NCBI RefSeq assembly: GCF_007830315.1
Contig: NZ_VLKJ01000016.1
Coordinates: 1-55,597 of the forward strand
Direction: 5' to 3'
Length of the DNA stretch: 55,597 nt
DNA from: Novosphingobium taihuense
GTDB taxonomy: Bacteria > Pseudomonadota > Alphaproteobacteria > Sphingomonadales > Sphingomonadaceae
The notes under the pieces are model-generated. The model had not been told where the DNA came from. It made no database searches and saw only the letters and a program-made list of their open reading frames with translations. Position 1 is the stretch's first letter, and every line of letters begins with the position of its first letter. Below, piece after piece: positions 1-9,755 of this stretch. The position numbers were made by a program, and so were the translations under genes.

Positions 1-95
1 AGCTCTTCCAGTGCGGTTGCCACATTGGCATAAAGGTCCTTGCGGGCCTCGATCCCCTGCTTCATCCCCGCTTCGCGCCACTGCTCCAGCGCGCA
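1..95. repeat. Terminal direct repeat, circular closure (copy 1)
   Basis: Bases 1-95 are identical to bases 55503-55597. The repeat lies inside a methyltransferase coding frame that continues through the join without a stop. This is what an unresolved assembly overlap in a circular molecule looks like, so the repeat is best removed and the molecule read as a 55,502-bp circle. Confidence 0.93.
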
Positions 96-791
96 ATCGG
101 AAGCCGCTGCGCCCTCTGCGCCAAAGCGGGTGGCGTGGAACAGCAGCCAGAACGCTACGAAATCGGAATAGGGCGCCTCTTCGGCGAACATCCGGCCCAG
201 ATCGGCCTCGATCCACGCAGGGCGGGTCAGGCTGGCATTGTCACGCAGCAGCCGCACCCGGTCTCCGGCAAAGACCATGCCCCAATAAAACGTCGGATTG
301 GCGTTCAGCCAGTCCTGCAGCAGCGCCGCCGGGCTGCGCCGTGCGCGGCCGCCTTCTCCATCGCCGAATTCGGGCATGGAACGGGCAAAGCCGTCCGCCC
401 CTGGCACCGGCGCGGCGCAAACCACCGGCACGCGCCCGCCCTTGGCCTCCAGCGCCAAGCGATAGCGGCGATTGCCCTGATAGTGCTCCACCGGCCCGTG
501 CAGATCATGAAAGCCAAGGCACTGTTCCAGCAGTTCGCGCGCAAACAGCGCGGTGCGCGTCACGGTCTTGGCCTCGGCCTTGTCATAATCGCGCCAGATT
601 GCCTGCCCGATGCGGAAGTATCGGGCAATCTCGTCACCCAGGCTCGTGCCCTTGGGACAGGCATAGGATTCGGCGGTCTTGGGCGTACGATCCGCGCCGA
701 TGATCTTCTGCACCTGTTCGGGCGCGATCAAGCCGCCTTCGATGGTCAGCGCAACAAGGCCCAGTTCGGCAACGCGGGATTTGCGGGCCAT
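1..791 (-). CDS. PglX/DrmMI-like adenine DNA methyltransferase, N-terminal part (gene crosses the join)
   Basis: N-terminal part of a 1315-residue Eco57I/PglX-type methyltransferase whose complete gene is join(52346..55502,1..791) on the minus strand. The ATG at 791 overlaps the stop of the upstream SNF2 helicase as ATGA. I translated this part by hand: it starts MARKSRVAELGLVAL, stays open to the first base, and runs directly into the part encoded at 55502 and below. It carries no methyltransferase motif; in this family the N-terminus is a helical region ahead of the catalytic domain. Base composition is very GC-rich. A linear annotation would wrongly show this gene as two fragments. Confidence 0.9.
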   Translation of the reverse strand, partial: MARKSRVAELGLVALTIEGGLIAPEQVQKIIGADRTPKTAESYACPKGTSLGDEIARYFRIGQAIWRDYDKAEAKTVTRTALFARELLEQCLGFHDLHGPVEHYQGNRRYRLALEAKGGRVPVVCAAPVPGADGFARSMPEFGDGEGGRARRSPAALLQDWLNANPTFYWGMVFAGDRVRLLRDNASLTRPAWIEADLGRMFAEEAPYSDFVAFWLLFHATRFGAEGAAASDCALEQWREAGMKQGIEARKDLYANVATALEE

Positions 792-3586
792 CAGTTCGCC
801 TCCGGCACAAGCACATAGATGCCGATCACGTCGGCAGGCAGCACGGCTTCCACTTCGGTCGTCACCCCTTCCCCGCGCGTGGCGGCGCGCACCCGGTCAT
901 GATCCTCGCGCAGGGCGGCGGCACGCTCCTGCGCATGGGCGGCAATCGCGGCCTGATATTGCGGCAGGCGGGAAAGCGCCTGCTCCACCTGCCGGGGGAT
1001 GATATGTTCGGCCAGATCGCCGGTTGCCTGTGGCTCCAGCAGGGCCAGTGCCTCTGGGCCATGCGCGAACGCATCGGGGCCAAAGGCAATCGCGGTTGCC
1101 TCTTCGGCCAGCAGCGTGCGCCGTCCGCTGGTTTTCAGCTTGAAGCGCAGGCGCAGCAGCAGCACCGTCGTCAGGGTCTGCACCGCCCGCGTGCGCCAGG
1201 CTCCGGCGCGGCCCAGCGTGGCCTTGCCTTCCACCCCACCGGGATCGAGCGCGCCTTCGGCCATGGTCTCGGCCAGTGTCGCCACCAGCGGGTGGGTGCG
1301 GCCCACGTGGGCCACGTCGGGCGCGGGATGATCGGCAAAGCTGATCGTGCGGGTGCCGGTCAGTCCGCGCGCTTTCAGCTTCTCGGCCAGTTGCAGCGGC
1401 AGATCTTCATAGCGCACGCGCCAGTTCCGGCCCTTCTCGCCCATCGGCGTTTCCACGCGCGCCAGGGCGCGGCGGGTGAAGCGCTCCACTTCGGTTTGTG
1501 CGCCCAGCAGGTCGCGCATCCGCTGCCATTCGGGCAGGACTTCCTCGGGCTTCAGCGCGCCTTGGGCATATCGCGTCTGGCTCTTGCGGGCGGTCTCCTC
1601 GGCGTCCTTCCACCGAATTTCAAGCTGCTGGTCCGCGTCGCCGAAATCGAACTGGATCTGTCGGCGCGATCGGTTGGGATCGAGCAACATGGCCTGCATC
1701 AACGCGCTGGAAACGCTGGCGGAATCCTCGGGGATCGGCACGACCACGCCGGTCTCCTTCTCGATCCGGCGCATCTTTTCGGTAATCACCTTGATCACCG
1801 CGCCATCGATGATCGAATTGGCGCCGAACATCATGATCGAAAACACCTGCTCTGCCTGCTGGCCAAAGCGGTCGACGCGTCCGTCGCGCTGCTGGTGGCG
1901 GGTGGGGTTCCAGTTGAGGTCGTAGTGGACCACCGCGCTGAACAGCGATTGCAGATTGATGCCTTCGGAAAGGCAATCGGTCGCCACCAGGATGCGGTCG
2001 GGGAAGTCGGCCAGTGCTTCCACGCGCTCGCGCCGTTCCTCGGGCGTCAGGCGGCCGGTGACGACTTCCACGGTCTGCTTCTTGAACTGCGCGCGCAGGG
2101 CCTCGCCCAGCGCCTCGGCGGTGGTGATGAAGCGGCAGAAGATGACCGGCCGCGCGCCCTTCTCGATGAGGACCTTCACCTGCCGCACCAGCTCGCGCAG
2201 CTTGGGGTCTTCGCCAAAGCGTGCGGCAAGGTTTTCGGCGCGGGTGATCAGCGTCTTCAGCTCGGCGGCTTCCTCGCTGTCAGGTGCGGTGGCGGGTTCC
2301 ACGTCGTTGTCGGCCAGCTGGCCTTCGTCGGCATCGAACAGCACCGGCTCTAGCGCGGCCTCCTCTGCCATGCCACCCAACCGGTTGCGCAGGGCCGATA
2401 CCGCAGCTGCCGGGCTTGATCCGACGCAGCGCATCAGCGCCAGCGTGCCCCAGAACGCCAGCCTGCGCGCGCGCTCGCCATCGGCCCGCGTGGCCACGCC
2501 GAGGCAGTATTCCAGCACGTCCTCCTGGAAAGCCTGGAAGTCGCCGGTCAGGGTATAGGGCGCGTCGGCTTTCATCGCCTTGGCAAAAGCGCGGGCCTCG
2601 CCCCACTTGTCGGCAATGTCGGGGCGTCGGCGTTGCACGAAATGCTGGGCAAGGCGGCGGCGATAGCGCTCCACCGCGTTCGGGTCGGGGGAATCCGGGC
2701 CGCCCGCAAGGTCGGGGTGCAGCAGGCTCAGCAGCCGCGCATAGGCGTCTTGGTTGCCGCTGTGGGGCGTGGCGGTAAGCAGCAGCATATGCCGCCCCGC
2801 GTCCTCGGCCAGCCTTTCCAACAGGGAAAACCGCTGTTGGATTCCTCGTTCACTACCCCCCACACACGCATGTGCTTCATCAACTATCACCATCGCCGGA
2901 CAAGCCTGCGCAAAACTCTCCCGCCGGCTATCCGCCTTGATGTAGTCGAGACTGACTACTGTGAAGGGGTGCACGCCAAAGATCGTATCCCCCAGCGCAA
3001 TGCCCTGCTCCAAGGCTCGCGCCCGCGCAGATGTGACCGCGACAGCGTCAATATCGAACTTCTCAGCGAGCTCGGCAACCCACTGATCTACAAGGTGGGG
3101 AGGGCATAGCACAGTGAAGCTGTCGACTTCGCCGCGATCAAGCATCTCACGCAGGATCATGCCAGCTTCGATCGTCTTGCCAATGCCAACGTCGTCCGCG
3201 ATCAGCAGCCGCTTCACGTCCAGTCGCATCGCCATGAGCATCGGGACCAACTGATAGGCACGAGGCTCTACGCCCAGGTGCGCAGCACTTCGGAACGGGC
3301 CAGCACCACGTCGTAGCGAAAGACGCAGAGCATCCGCCAAGAGCCGTGCAGCATCCTGGCTGTCGAGTTGCTGCGGTGTCGGCAAGCTGAACGTGGCTGG
3401 GCGCACCTTTTCACGTTCAAGCTTCGGCGCGAGCAGGACCGCATCTTCTTCAGATCCGGAAAGCGGTCGCACCCGCAGGAGGGTATCGGTTGGCTTTGCG
3501 AGAACTATCCATTCGCGCCCGCGAGCTTGCACGAGATCGCCGATCTGCACCTGCGAGACCTGTAGGACACTTGCTTCAGAATTCAT
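791..3586 (-). CDS. SNF2-family helicase, DrmD-like
   Basis: A 931-residue SF2/SNF2 ATPase expected to translocate on double-stranded DNA. Visible motifs are Walker A in ADDVGIGKTIEAG (about residue 130), DEAH box VIVDEAH, motif III LTATPHSG, and the C-terminal lobe with CLSEGINLQ and QQRDGRVDRFGQ. Size and position next to a PglX-like methyltransferase match DrmD of class 1 DISARM. The ATG at 3586 overlaps the stop of the DUF1998 helicase, and its own stop overlaps the methyltransferase start, so the three proteins are translationally coupled and probably made in step. GC content changes near 2830: the part encoding the C-terminal two thirds is much more GC-rich than the N-terminal coding part. 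Confidence 0.9.
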   Translation of the reverse strand: MNSEASVLQVSQVQIGDLVQARGREWIVLAKPTDTLLRVRPLSGSEEDAVLLAPKLEREKVRPATFSLPTPQQLDSQDAARLLADALRLSLRRGAGPFRSAAHLGVEPRAYQLVPMLMAMRLDVKRLLIADDVGIGKTIEAGMILREMLDRGEVDSFTVLCPPHLVDQWVAELAEKFDIDAVAVTSARARALEQGIALGDTIFGVHPFTVVSLDYIKADSRRESFAQACPAMVIVDEAHACVGGSERGIQQRFSLLERLAEDAGRHMLLLTATPHSGNQDAYARLLSLLHPDLAGGPDSPDPNAVERYRRRLAQHFVQRRRPDIADKWGEARAFAKAMKADAPYTLTGDFQAFQEDVLEYCLGVATRADGERARRLAFWGTLALMRCVGSSPAAAVSALRNRLGGMAEEAALEPVLFDADEGQLADNDVEPATAPDSEEAAELKTLITRAENLAARFGEDPKLRELVRQVKVLIEKGARPVIFCRFITTAEALGEALRAQFKKQTVEVVTGRLTPEERRERVEALADFPDRILVATDCLSEGINLQSLFSAVVHYDLNWNPTRHQQRDGRVDRFGQQAEQVFSIMMFGANSIIDGAVIKVITEKMRRIEKETGVVVPIPEDSASVSSALMQAMLLDPNRSRRQIQFDFGDADQQLEIRWKDAEETARKSQTRYAQGALKPEEVLPEWQRMRDLLGAQTEVERFTRRALARVETPMGEKGRNWRVRYEDLPLQLAEKLKARGLTGTRTISFADHPAPDVAHVGRTHPLVATLAETMAEGALDPGGVEGKATLGRAGAWRTRAVQTLTTVLLLRLRFKLKTSGRRTLLAEEATAIAFGPDAFAHGPEALALLEPQATGDLAEHIIPRQVEQALSRLPQYQAAIAAHAQERAAALREDHDRVRAATRGEGVTTEVEAVLPADVIGIYVLVPEAN

Positions 3587-6500
3587 TGTGTCACTCCAAG
3601 GGCCAACGCGAGTTCGGCAGGTATTTCGGCGCCGGGCGATTCCGGCAATTCAATGAGAATTCGGCCGATCGAATTGCATCTTGTAACAAGTGCCGAAGGT
3701 GCCTCCCCCTGCACTGCCATTGCCATCAACTGCGGCCAGCACAGAGGATAAACGACGCCGTCGATTGTCTCTGACACCGGAAGCGGCGCATTCCAATTGA
3801 GGAGGGCCTTCCGCCACGCACTCGCCAACGGCTCTTCAGCATTGCATTGCGTTGTCGCAGGCCTGTCCTTTTCTGCGCGAGTAAGTTGATCAAGGACCGT
3901 GAGAACCTTCGTATCTCGTCGGTTGATCAATTCGTGGTCAGGCTGGTTGTAGTAGGAAAGCAGACAGCGGTAGCAACCATCCACGCACGGCTCTTCACTA
4001 TCGACAAGATCCACACCGTCGCGTTTATAGTGCATGAGTTCGAGAGCAACTTCGGCTAGGCGCCGCCAACGCCCCGCGTCTTCCATCAGACGTTTCAGAA
4101 CACCCGCTCCGCCTTCTGACGCCTCGTAAAAAAGGATTGCCTGGCGATTGTCACGGGTCGGCAGTGGCTCGCCCAGCAACTCACCTGTTTCAAGAACGTG
4201 CTCAGTTTCAATCGCGCGGATCAAGGCGTGTTGGACTGTCGCCAACTGTTCATTATCGAGTTTAAGCGCTTGGTCAAACGTCAGCAAGAGAGCGTTCTTC
4301 GTGTCCTCAACCATTGGCACGATCGTCTGACGCCGTGCGCTTTTGGGATCGGTGGTATCCTCCTCATCATCTGCATTTTTGAGCCAGCGGCCGGAGATTG
4401 TGTCGATCTCGAAGCCGACATCCTCCTTCTTTGCACGCCGCCTTAGCCCAAGGTTGACGCGAGACAGGCGGGTCTGGGGCCCGTAACGTGCGACCGCAAG
4501 CGGGCTATCGTCTGCCTTGAGGAGCAGTTGCTCCTGCTTGTCTGGATTCCATTGGAAGACCGTTCGCAACTCGAAGCCACGCCGCTGGCGATCTTCGTCG
4601 TTTGCGGTGATGCGCGCACCGGGGACGGCATCTACGTTCTCGACGCGATAAAGCTTGGCAAGCACGCCTTCCTCGGTCAGCGGAGCGTTGCAGACCATGC
4701 ACCGTTCCTGCGTTTCAGCTTCATGCGCGGCACCGCAGCTCTGGCAGCACCGCAGCTTGCGCGTGACCAGTGAGTTGTCGGCATTTCGTGTACCCGCAGG
4801 GAGTTTTGCACGATTACAGCGATAGGCTTTGCCTTCATGATAGACGAGGCTGTTGGGGCCAAACTCAGCGAGCGCCAGGAAGCGGGGCCTTTGAAGGACG
4901 GTTGATCCCTTTTCGCTGTCAACGAATGCATAGAGGGGGAGGCGCGGGAAGTTGTACCCAGGGAGGAAACCTTCCGTCGCAAGGTAGCGATAGGCGTAAA
5001 AGTCCGAACTCGCAGACGACGTGCCTTGTTGCAGGAGTTCGACCTGTTTGTCGGCAGCGACATAACGCTGACGCGCTTCTTTGCGCTCCTGCGCTGAAAG
5101 TCCTGGCTGATCGCCAAGCTTTGCGGCAGCATTCCTCTCCTCATTCGCCGATTTAAAGAGAGTACGCCACCGGTTGAACGCAGAGTCGAAGGCGGCATCT
5201 GCGCCTGCCCAGCGGGCAGACACGAACTCCGCCGGATCACCGATCGCTTCAGAGCCCGTTTGCGGAATTGCCGACGCGATAACCCGGGTAGCACGATCGC
5301 GTGCTTCTTGGTCTGCGGTCGCCACGCGAAGAGATGTTGCCAACTGTTCACTGATGGGTAGCGCAGGATTTGCCATGTCCAGATTTTCCGGGATGGACTT
5401 GCCCAGCTTTTGTCCCATCGCCGAAAGCCATTCTGCATGGACATGAGTCTCGAGAAGATCAGGATTGAGCAAATCGATTGCAGGGGGCCTTACGATGCCC
5501 GCAACGAGATCCGTGCGGCGCGCAAAATAGTACTGATCATGCGGGCTCTGGGCCGCGCAATACGTTACAACTAGGGCGGCTTGACCGCTGCGACCCGCAC
5601 GACCGGCGCGCTGTGCATAGTTGGCGGGGGTGGGAGGTGCGTTGCGAAGGTACACTACATTCAGCTGCGAGATATCGACGCCGAGCTCCATCGTGGGGGA
5701 GCAGTAAAGCAAGGGCAGAAAGTCGCGCTTCTCACCCTTCACCTTGCCGCCCGAAGCTTGCGAAATCTCGGCCATGCGATCAATGTCATGCTCGCCATAC
5801 CGGAACCTGCACTCGCGCATTTCGCGCACCAGGGCATCGACCTGTGCGGTGTGCTCGCGACCCTCGAAAGCCATTGGCAGGGCCCCACCGACACCCAGTC
5901 TGGCCGCAACGTCGGCGTAAAGATCGCGGAAGAATTCGTTGTCCTGCGAAGCCTTTGGTTTGCCCGACCCTAGCTTCAATAGGATTGCCGAAGGCGCCAG
6001 CCTCCACCCCGTCATTCTCCCGGCGGATATTTGCCGAACCATCTGATGCCGTTGCGCCGCCAGGAGCATCGCCTCAATGAGCAATTCGCGATCGCCAAGC
6101 GGAACGTGGCCCAACGGCTTTGACAACGCCTTCGCGAGATTTCCTCTGGCGGAAGCCCTTACGATGCGGTCGTACTTGCCGCCCTCGTTGCCGACGACCA
6201 GCGCGGTCTGGAAGGACAAACTGTTCTCTTCCTCGGACGCTATGGACCATGGGTCTTTCAAAACTTGCCGCGATTGCTCCGCTGCTTCGCGAACTTCCGT
6301 TTCGTCAAGAGCGTCGACCTGGATGGCGAGACCATGGCGCATGTGCTCGAACAGATTTCTGAACATGTCGACACGCTGCGCAGCAGTCGCTTGAGACAGC
6401 AGGGCAAACCCGCGCTTCTGGTTATCATCAATCCGGTCGTAACCCTCACCAGCACAAGCCTTTGCATCATGCGCAAGCATTTCCAGCCCGGGATATTCAA

Positions 6501-8703
6501 CCCGTAATAGATCGAGCTGATCAAGGTTTGGATTGGTAAAGCGCCATCCACGTCGCAGATCGTTCCAAAGCCGGTGAGCTAAAACTCGGTTGATGGCCTT
6601 TTTCGCTTTCTCGAGGGCCTGGAAACCAATGGGATCGGGATCCAGCATCCAATGCTTGCGCCGGTCGAGGTTCTCCGGGTCAAAGCCGAGCGCCTTGCGC
6701 AGAGCATTTCCGAACTGCTCGTATTCGAGCCCGTCTTCGCCCGCTTTGGTCACGGCACGCAGCATTGCGCCTCGCAGAAGCGTCACGAAAATAAAATCGT
6801 TGAAATGGCCCGCCTGTAACGCCGCATCTTGGCGATTGTCGGTAAAACCGAGCAATTTGCGCCGGTAGGAATGTTCGGGAACCTGCGCGCGTTCCATCCA
6901 ATCGAGAGCCGTGGCAGTAATCAGCGTCGTTGCCGAACTTCGACCTTCGGCAGAGAGACCCGCAAGCTTGTTTATGTCGCGCGCGCCCGGCGCAGGCTGA
7001 TCTTTGCAATGTGGACAGAAACGATAGCGGCCCGGGAAGAACCAGCAGCGCAAACCATCCTCGTTGCGCGTTCCGTCGGGGCCAAGGATCATCATCCGCC
7101 CCTCATGCTTGCCGCGATGGCTTGCGCGCAATCTGGGAGAACCGCTCGGAGACTGCTCGATCCAATCGTCAGGGTAATCCTCAAGATCCCCGGCGAAGTC
7201 CAAACTGCCGTCGGCGTCAGGTACTAGGAACCCATGCTCCTGCCCGTCCTCATCGGTCGTAGCGCGCGGTGTCACATCGATAGATCGGGCGATGACAATT
7301 CCGGCGGGATCTATGGTTACGCTGTGAACTTCCTGTCCGCATTCGCGACAGAAGAACACCGGATAAAGCCTCGCCTCTGGCTCCTCGCGCGAGAACTTCT
7401 CGGCCGCCAAGGTTGTCCGTCGTTTTTCTGAACCATGAAGTGTGGAGTGGGCGTGGCCCGCTCCAGAAAGAAATCGGTGTAATTTGAAAGCCATAAAGGC
7501 TCGGTCTTGTGCATCCTTTGCGTTGCTCATCGCAGTGAGACGATCCGCAAGGACCGTGCGGCAGCGCACTTCATCCACGTTCGTCAGGTTGGAGAGAGTC
7601 TGCGCAGCCGCAGTCAAAGTGATCGGAGTGCGTCGCTTCAGAACTTCTCCACCTTCCAGGCCGATGTTCATTTCAATCCAGCATGCCAGCGGATCGGCAC
7701 GAAATGCATCAGGCGTAGTGGGCAATGGCCCCGGGTTCGCAAGTGCTGAGGCAAGCGCCGCCTCTGTCGGAACGCCTTCCGTGCAGCGCTCCAGACTTTC
7801 CGTGATGACGTCTTCTTTCGCAACGATACTTCCGAAGAGGAGCGTCCCAACCTTGGCCACAGCCTCCCTACCAGCGTCTTCATCTCCAGATGCCATGGTT
7901 GCCGAGGTTCCAACGCAAAGCATGCTGGCCGAGCCAACCCGCTCACGTACTCGCCTAACCAGCATTGCCACGTCGGCGCCCTGCCGGCCACGGTAGGTGT
8001 GGAGCTCATCAAGCACCAGAAACTCTAGGCCTTGCATGTTCGCAACGACCTTGCGGTCAAGTTCGTCCTGCCTTGTCATGAGCAGTTCGAGCATCATGAA
8101 GTTTGTCAGCAGAATATCTGGTGGATCACTTGCAACTTGCTGCCTTTCGGCTTCACTTTCCTGCCCCGTGTATCGCGCGAACGTGGGCCTGAGTGACTTG
8201 TCCAAACCACAGCCACCGATAAACTTTTCGAGCTCCTCACGTTGTGAATTTGCCAGGGCGTTCATCGGATAGATTACAATCGCACGTGTCCGGCGCGGTT
8301 CGTTCGCACGCCGTGCTTTGAGAATGCGATCGATGATGGGCACGAAGAAGCAGAGCGACTTGCCCGAACCCGTGCCAGTGGTGACAACGTAATTCCGCCC
8401 AGCCAGCGCCTTCGCGAGAGCCTGCTCTTGATGCCGGTGCAATCCGATCGGAGATCGTGGCGAACCCAAAGCAAATATCTTTGGCAGATCCGGGTCAACC
8501 TCTCCGGAAACTGCTAGAGCTGGGAGACTCTGACCTTTCAGGAAAGCGGGATTGATGCCGATGAGCGGCTCAGGCCAAAACTGCTTGCTGTCGTAAATCT
8601 CGTTGACCTGCGCCGAAATATCCGGCGCTCTGATCGTCGTGAAAGACCGAGCAAACTTCTCGTAGCGGCCAATGAGGTCGGCATCAATTTCGAAAACGTT
8701 CAC
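3583..8703 (-). CDS. Large DEAD/DEAH helicase with C-terminal DUF1998, DrmA/DrmB- or DruE-like
   Basis: A 1706-residue helicase. The N-terminal lobe has Walker A GTGSGKS (about residues 110-116), motif II DELH and SAT-like GTSATM; the C-terminal lobe has ELGVDIS and the motif VI region QRAGRAGRSGQ. Several zinc-binding CxxC pairs follow (CRECG, CPHC, CQSCG, CMVC). The C-terminus has the DUF1998 hallmarks EGGAG and CVDGCYRCLLSYYNQ. In DISARM the helicase DrmA and DUF1998 protein DrmB are separate; in Druantia DruE and in MrfA the two are in one chain, as here. The start is GTG at 8703, with AAGGA spaced seven bases upstream. A 169-bp gap separates it from ecsC and holds a CGAC-N7-GTCG repeat, so it may have its own promoter. 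Confidence 0.9.
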   Translation of the reverse strand: MNVFEIDADLIGRYEKFARSFTTIRAPDISAQVNEIYDSKQFWPEPLIGINPAFLKGQSLPALAVSGEVDPDLPKIFALGSPRSPIGLHRHQEQALAKALAGRNYVVTTGTGSGKSLCFFVPIIDRILKARRANEPRRTRAIVIYPMNALANSQREELEKFIGGCGLDKSLRPTFARYTGQESEAERQQVASDPPDILLTNFMMLELLMTRQDELDRKVVANMQGLEFLVLDELHTYRGRQGADVAMLVRRVRERVGSASMLCVGTSATMASGDEDAGREAVAKVGTLLFGSIVAKEDVITESLERCTEGVPTEAALASALANPGPLPTTPDAFRADPLACWIEMNIGLEGGEVLKRRTPITLTAAAQTLSNLTNVDEVRCRTVLADRLTAMSNAKDAQDRAFMAFKLHRFLSGAGHAHSTLHGSEKRRTTLAAEKFSREEPEARLYPVFFCRECGQEVHSVTIDPAGIVIARSIDVTPRATTDEDGQEHGFLVPDADGSLDFAGDLEDYPDDWIEQSPSGSPRLRASHRGKHEGRMMILGPDGTRNEDGLRCWFFPGRYRFCPHCKDQPAPGARDINKLAGLSAEGRSSATTLITATALDWMERAQVPEHSYRRKLLGFTDNRQDAALQAGHFNDFIFVTLLRGAMLRAVTKAGEDGLEYEQFGNALRKALGFDPENLDRRKHWMLDPDPIGFQALEKAKKAINRVLAHRLWNDLRRGWRFTNPNLDQLDLLRVEYPGLEMLAHDAKACAGEGYDRIDDNQKRGFALLSQATAAQRVDMFRNLFEHMRHGLAIQVDALDETEVREAAEQSRQVLKDPWSIASEEENSLSFQTALVVGNEGGKYDRIVRASARGNLAKALSKPLGHVPLGDRELLIEAMLLAAQRHQMVRQISAGRMTGWRLAPSAILLKLGSGKPKASQDNEFFRDLYADVAARLGVGGALPMAFEGREHTAQVDALVREMRECRFRYGEHDIDRMAEISQASGGKVKGEKRDFLPLLYCSPTMELGVDISQLNVVYLRNAPPTPANYAQRAGRAGRSGQAALVVTYCAAQSPHDQYYFARRTDLVAGIVRPPAIDLLNPDLLETHVHAEWLSAMGQKLGKSIPENLDMANPALPISEQLATSLRVATADQEARDRATRVIASAIPQTGSEAIGDPAEFVSARWAGADAAFDSAFNRWRTLFKSANEERNAAAKLGDQPGLSAQERKEARQRYVAADKQVELLQQGTSSASSDFYAYRYLATEGFLPGYNFPRLPLYAFVDSEKGSTVLQRPRFLALAEFGPNSLVYHEGKAYRCNRAKLPAGTRNADNSLVTRKLRCCQSCGAAHEAETQERCMVCNAPLTEEGVLAKLYRVENVDAVPGARITANDEDRQRRGFELRTVFQWNPDKQEQLLLKADDSPLAVARYGPQTRLSRVNLGLRRRAKKEDVGFEIDTISGRWLKNADDEEDTTDPKSARRQTIVPMVEDTKNALLLTFDQALKLDNEQLATVQHALIRAIETEHVLETGELLGEPLPTRDNRQAILFYEASEGGAGVLKRLMEDAGRWRRLAEVALELMHYKRDGVDLVDSEEPCVDGCYRCLLSYYNQPDHELINRRDTKVLTVLDQLTRAEKDRPATTQCNAEEPLASAWRKALLNWNAPLPVSETIDGVVYPLCWPQLMAMAVQGEAPSALVTRCNSIGRILIELPESPGAEIPAELALALGVTQ

Positions 8704-8724
8704 TCTAAATCCTTACGCCGTTGT

Positions 8725-8739
8725 CGACTAATTTGGTCG
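8725..8739. promoter_or_regulatory. Candidate WYL-regulator operator 3, upstream of the DUF1998 helicase
   Basis: CGAC-TAATTTG-GTCG, 22 bases upstream of the GTG start of the DUF1998 helicase. It has the same half-sites and 7-base spacer as the sites upstream of ecsC and mcrB. Binding by the WYL protein is inferred. Confidence 0.55.
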
Positions 8740-8872
8740 CATCCCGCAGGAACGAAATTGGCTCGGTAGAGAAGTCTAAAAGCCATTACCCAGCGCGGTT
8801 GCGCTATCGCAGTATCGCTTTGAGGGCATCTGCAGCCGCTGTCGGTGCGAGAGAACACACGATCAGCATTAG

Positions 8873-9700
8873 TCAGGGCTTTACGGTCTTTGTGCGCTTT
8901 CTGGTCTCTCGCTGAGATCGCACGATCCTTTCGAAGCATGCCCGGATTTGGTCCGGGTCATGCAGATTTTCCATGCGGCGCAAGCGGAAATGGACGTGCG
9001 CCATATCCTGGTAGTAGGCCGTGAACATGGGATTGATCGTTGCGCCGGCAGCCGCGCCTAGCAGTGGGGTTGCCTGCGCAAGTACCTTCTCTGTCACCAC
9101 CACACCGAAGCGCGGCAGGACGACCTTGAGGACCGTTTCGAGCGTCTTGCTCGTCGCGAGTGCCATGCGAACGCCATATAGGCCGGTTTCAACGTCGTCA
9201 TCCTCTGTCAAAGGGCCGCCGAATCCGAAAACCGCGAGGCATTGCACCCTGACATCCTCGCTCTGAATGTCCTCGCCGTACTCAGATGCAATTTGCTGGA
9301 TCGACCTCATGATCAATGTCGTCGTTGCGGCAAGTTCAGCTGCAGTCGTTGCCAAGCCTCCCGCCCCGCCCACAGCCCCGGAGAGGCCGGTCGCAATCTT
9401 ATGCCAGCGCTCTCCCTTGAAGTAGGTCATTGCCCGGTTAAAGTAACTATCGGAGGCCTCGTCTGCCTGCGTTGCAGCCGCAGCGAGATAGGCACCGCGA
9501 AGTGCAAGGTCAGACGCGTCGCTTACCAGGTTCTGCAGCGCAGCAGGAATCTCATCAATCACACCTTCGATCTTGCTACCAAGGAGGTTTGAAAGCTTCA
9601 CCACCATGCCGCCAGCGCTCAAGTAAGTAGATGCAATCGCGGCAAGTTCTGCGATCTCTTCGGCATTGAAGCCGCTGCAGGCGTTTCCAAAGTCAGTCAT
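8873..9700 (-). CDS. EcsC-family protein
   Basis: A 275-residue protein with the layout of the EcsC family: an alanine-rich helical N-terminus, a glycine/alanine-rich stretch (GLSGAVGGAGGLATTAAELAA) that may touch membrane, then LPLLGAAAG-type and AYYQDMAHVHFRLRRME segments. EcsC was named for a protein next to the Bacillus Ecs transporter; its biochemical role is not established. No transporter is present here; the gene sits between the WYL regulator and the DUF1998 helicase, all on one strand, so I infer a role in the defence cluster, perhaps at the membrane. I chose ATG 9700, which has GGGGG a few bases upstream; an in-frame ATG at 9712 is the alternative. Confidence 0.72.
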   Translation of the reverse strand: MTDFGNACSGFNAEEIAELAAIASTYLSAGGMVVKLSNLLGSKIEGVIDEIPAALQNLVSDASDLALRGAYLAAAATQADEASDSYFNRAMTYFKGERWHKIATGLSGAVGGAGGLATTAAELAATTTLIMRSIQQIASEYGEDIQSEDVRVQCLAVFGFGGPLTEDDDVETGLYGVRMALATSKTLETVLKVVLPRFGVVVTEKVLAQATPLLGAAAGATINPMFTAYYQDMAHVHFRLRRMENLHDPDQIRACFERIVRSQRETRKRTKTVKP

Positions 9701-9740
9701 CTGTGCCCCCATGAGTCGGTCAATCTTTTAACCTCTGTGA

Positions 9741-9755
9741 CGACAAATGCGGTCG
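9741..9755. promoter_or_regulatory. Candidate WYL-regulator operator 2, upstream of ecsC
   Basis: CGAC-AAATGCG-GTCG, extended to TGACGAC/GTCGTCA arms (9738-9758). It lies between the WYL regulator stop and the ecsC start, 41-55 bases upstream of ATG 9700. It shares half-sites and spacing with the sites at 15215 and 8725. Confidence 0.6.

Noticed and set aside
1..95. Terminal repeat as a phage direct terminal repeat
   Set aside because: There are no phage structural or packaging genes, and a coding frame continues across the join, so circular overlap explains it better.
135..818. Plus-strand frames at 11-818 and 899-2353
   Set aside because: They are GC-rich shadows opposite the methyltransferase and helicase, with arginine/proline-rich or repetitive sequence and no domain.
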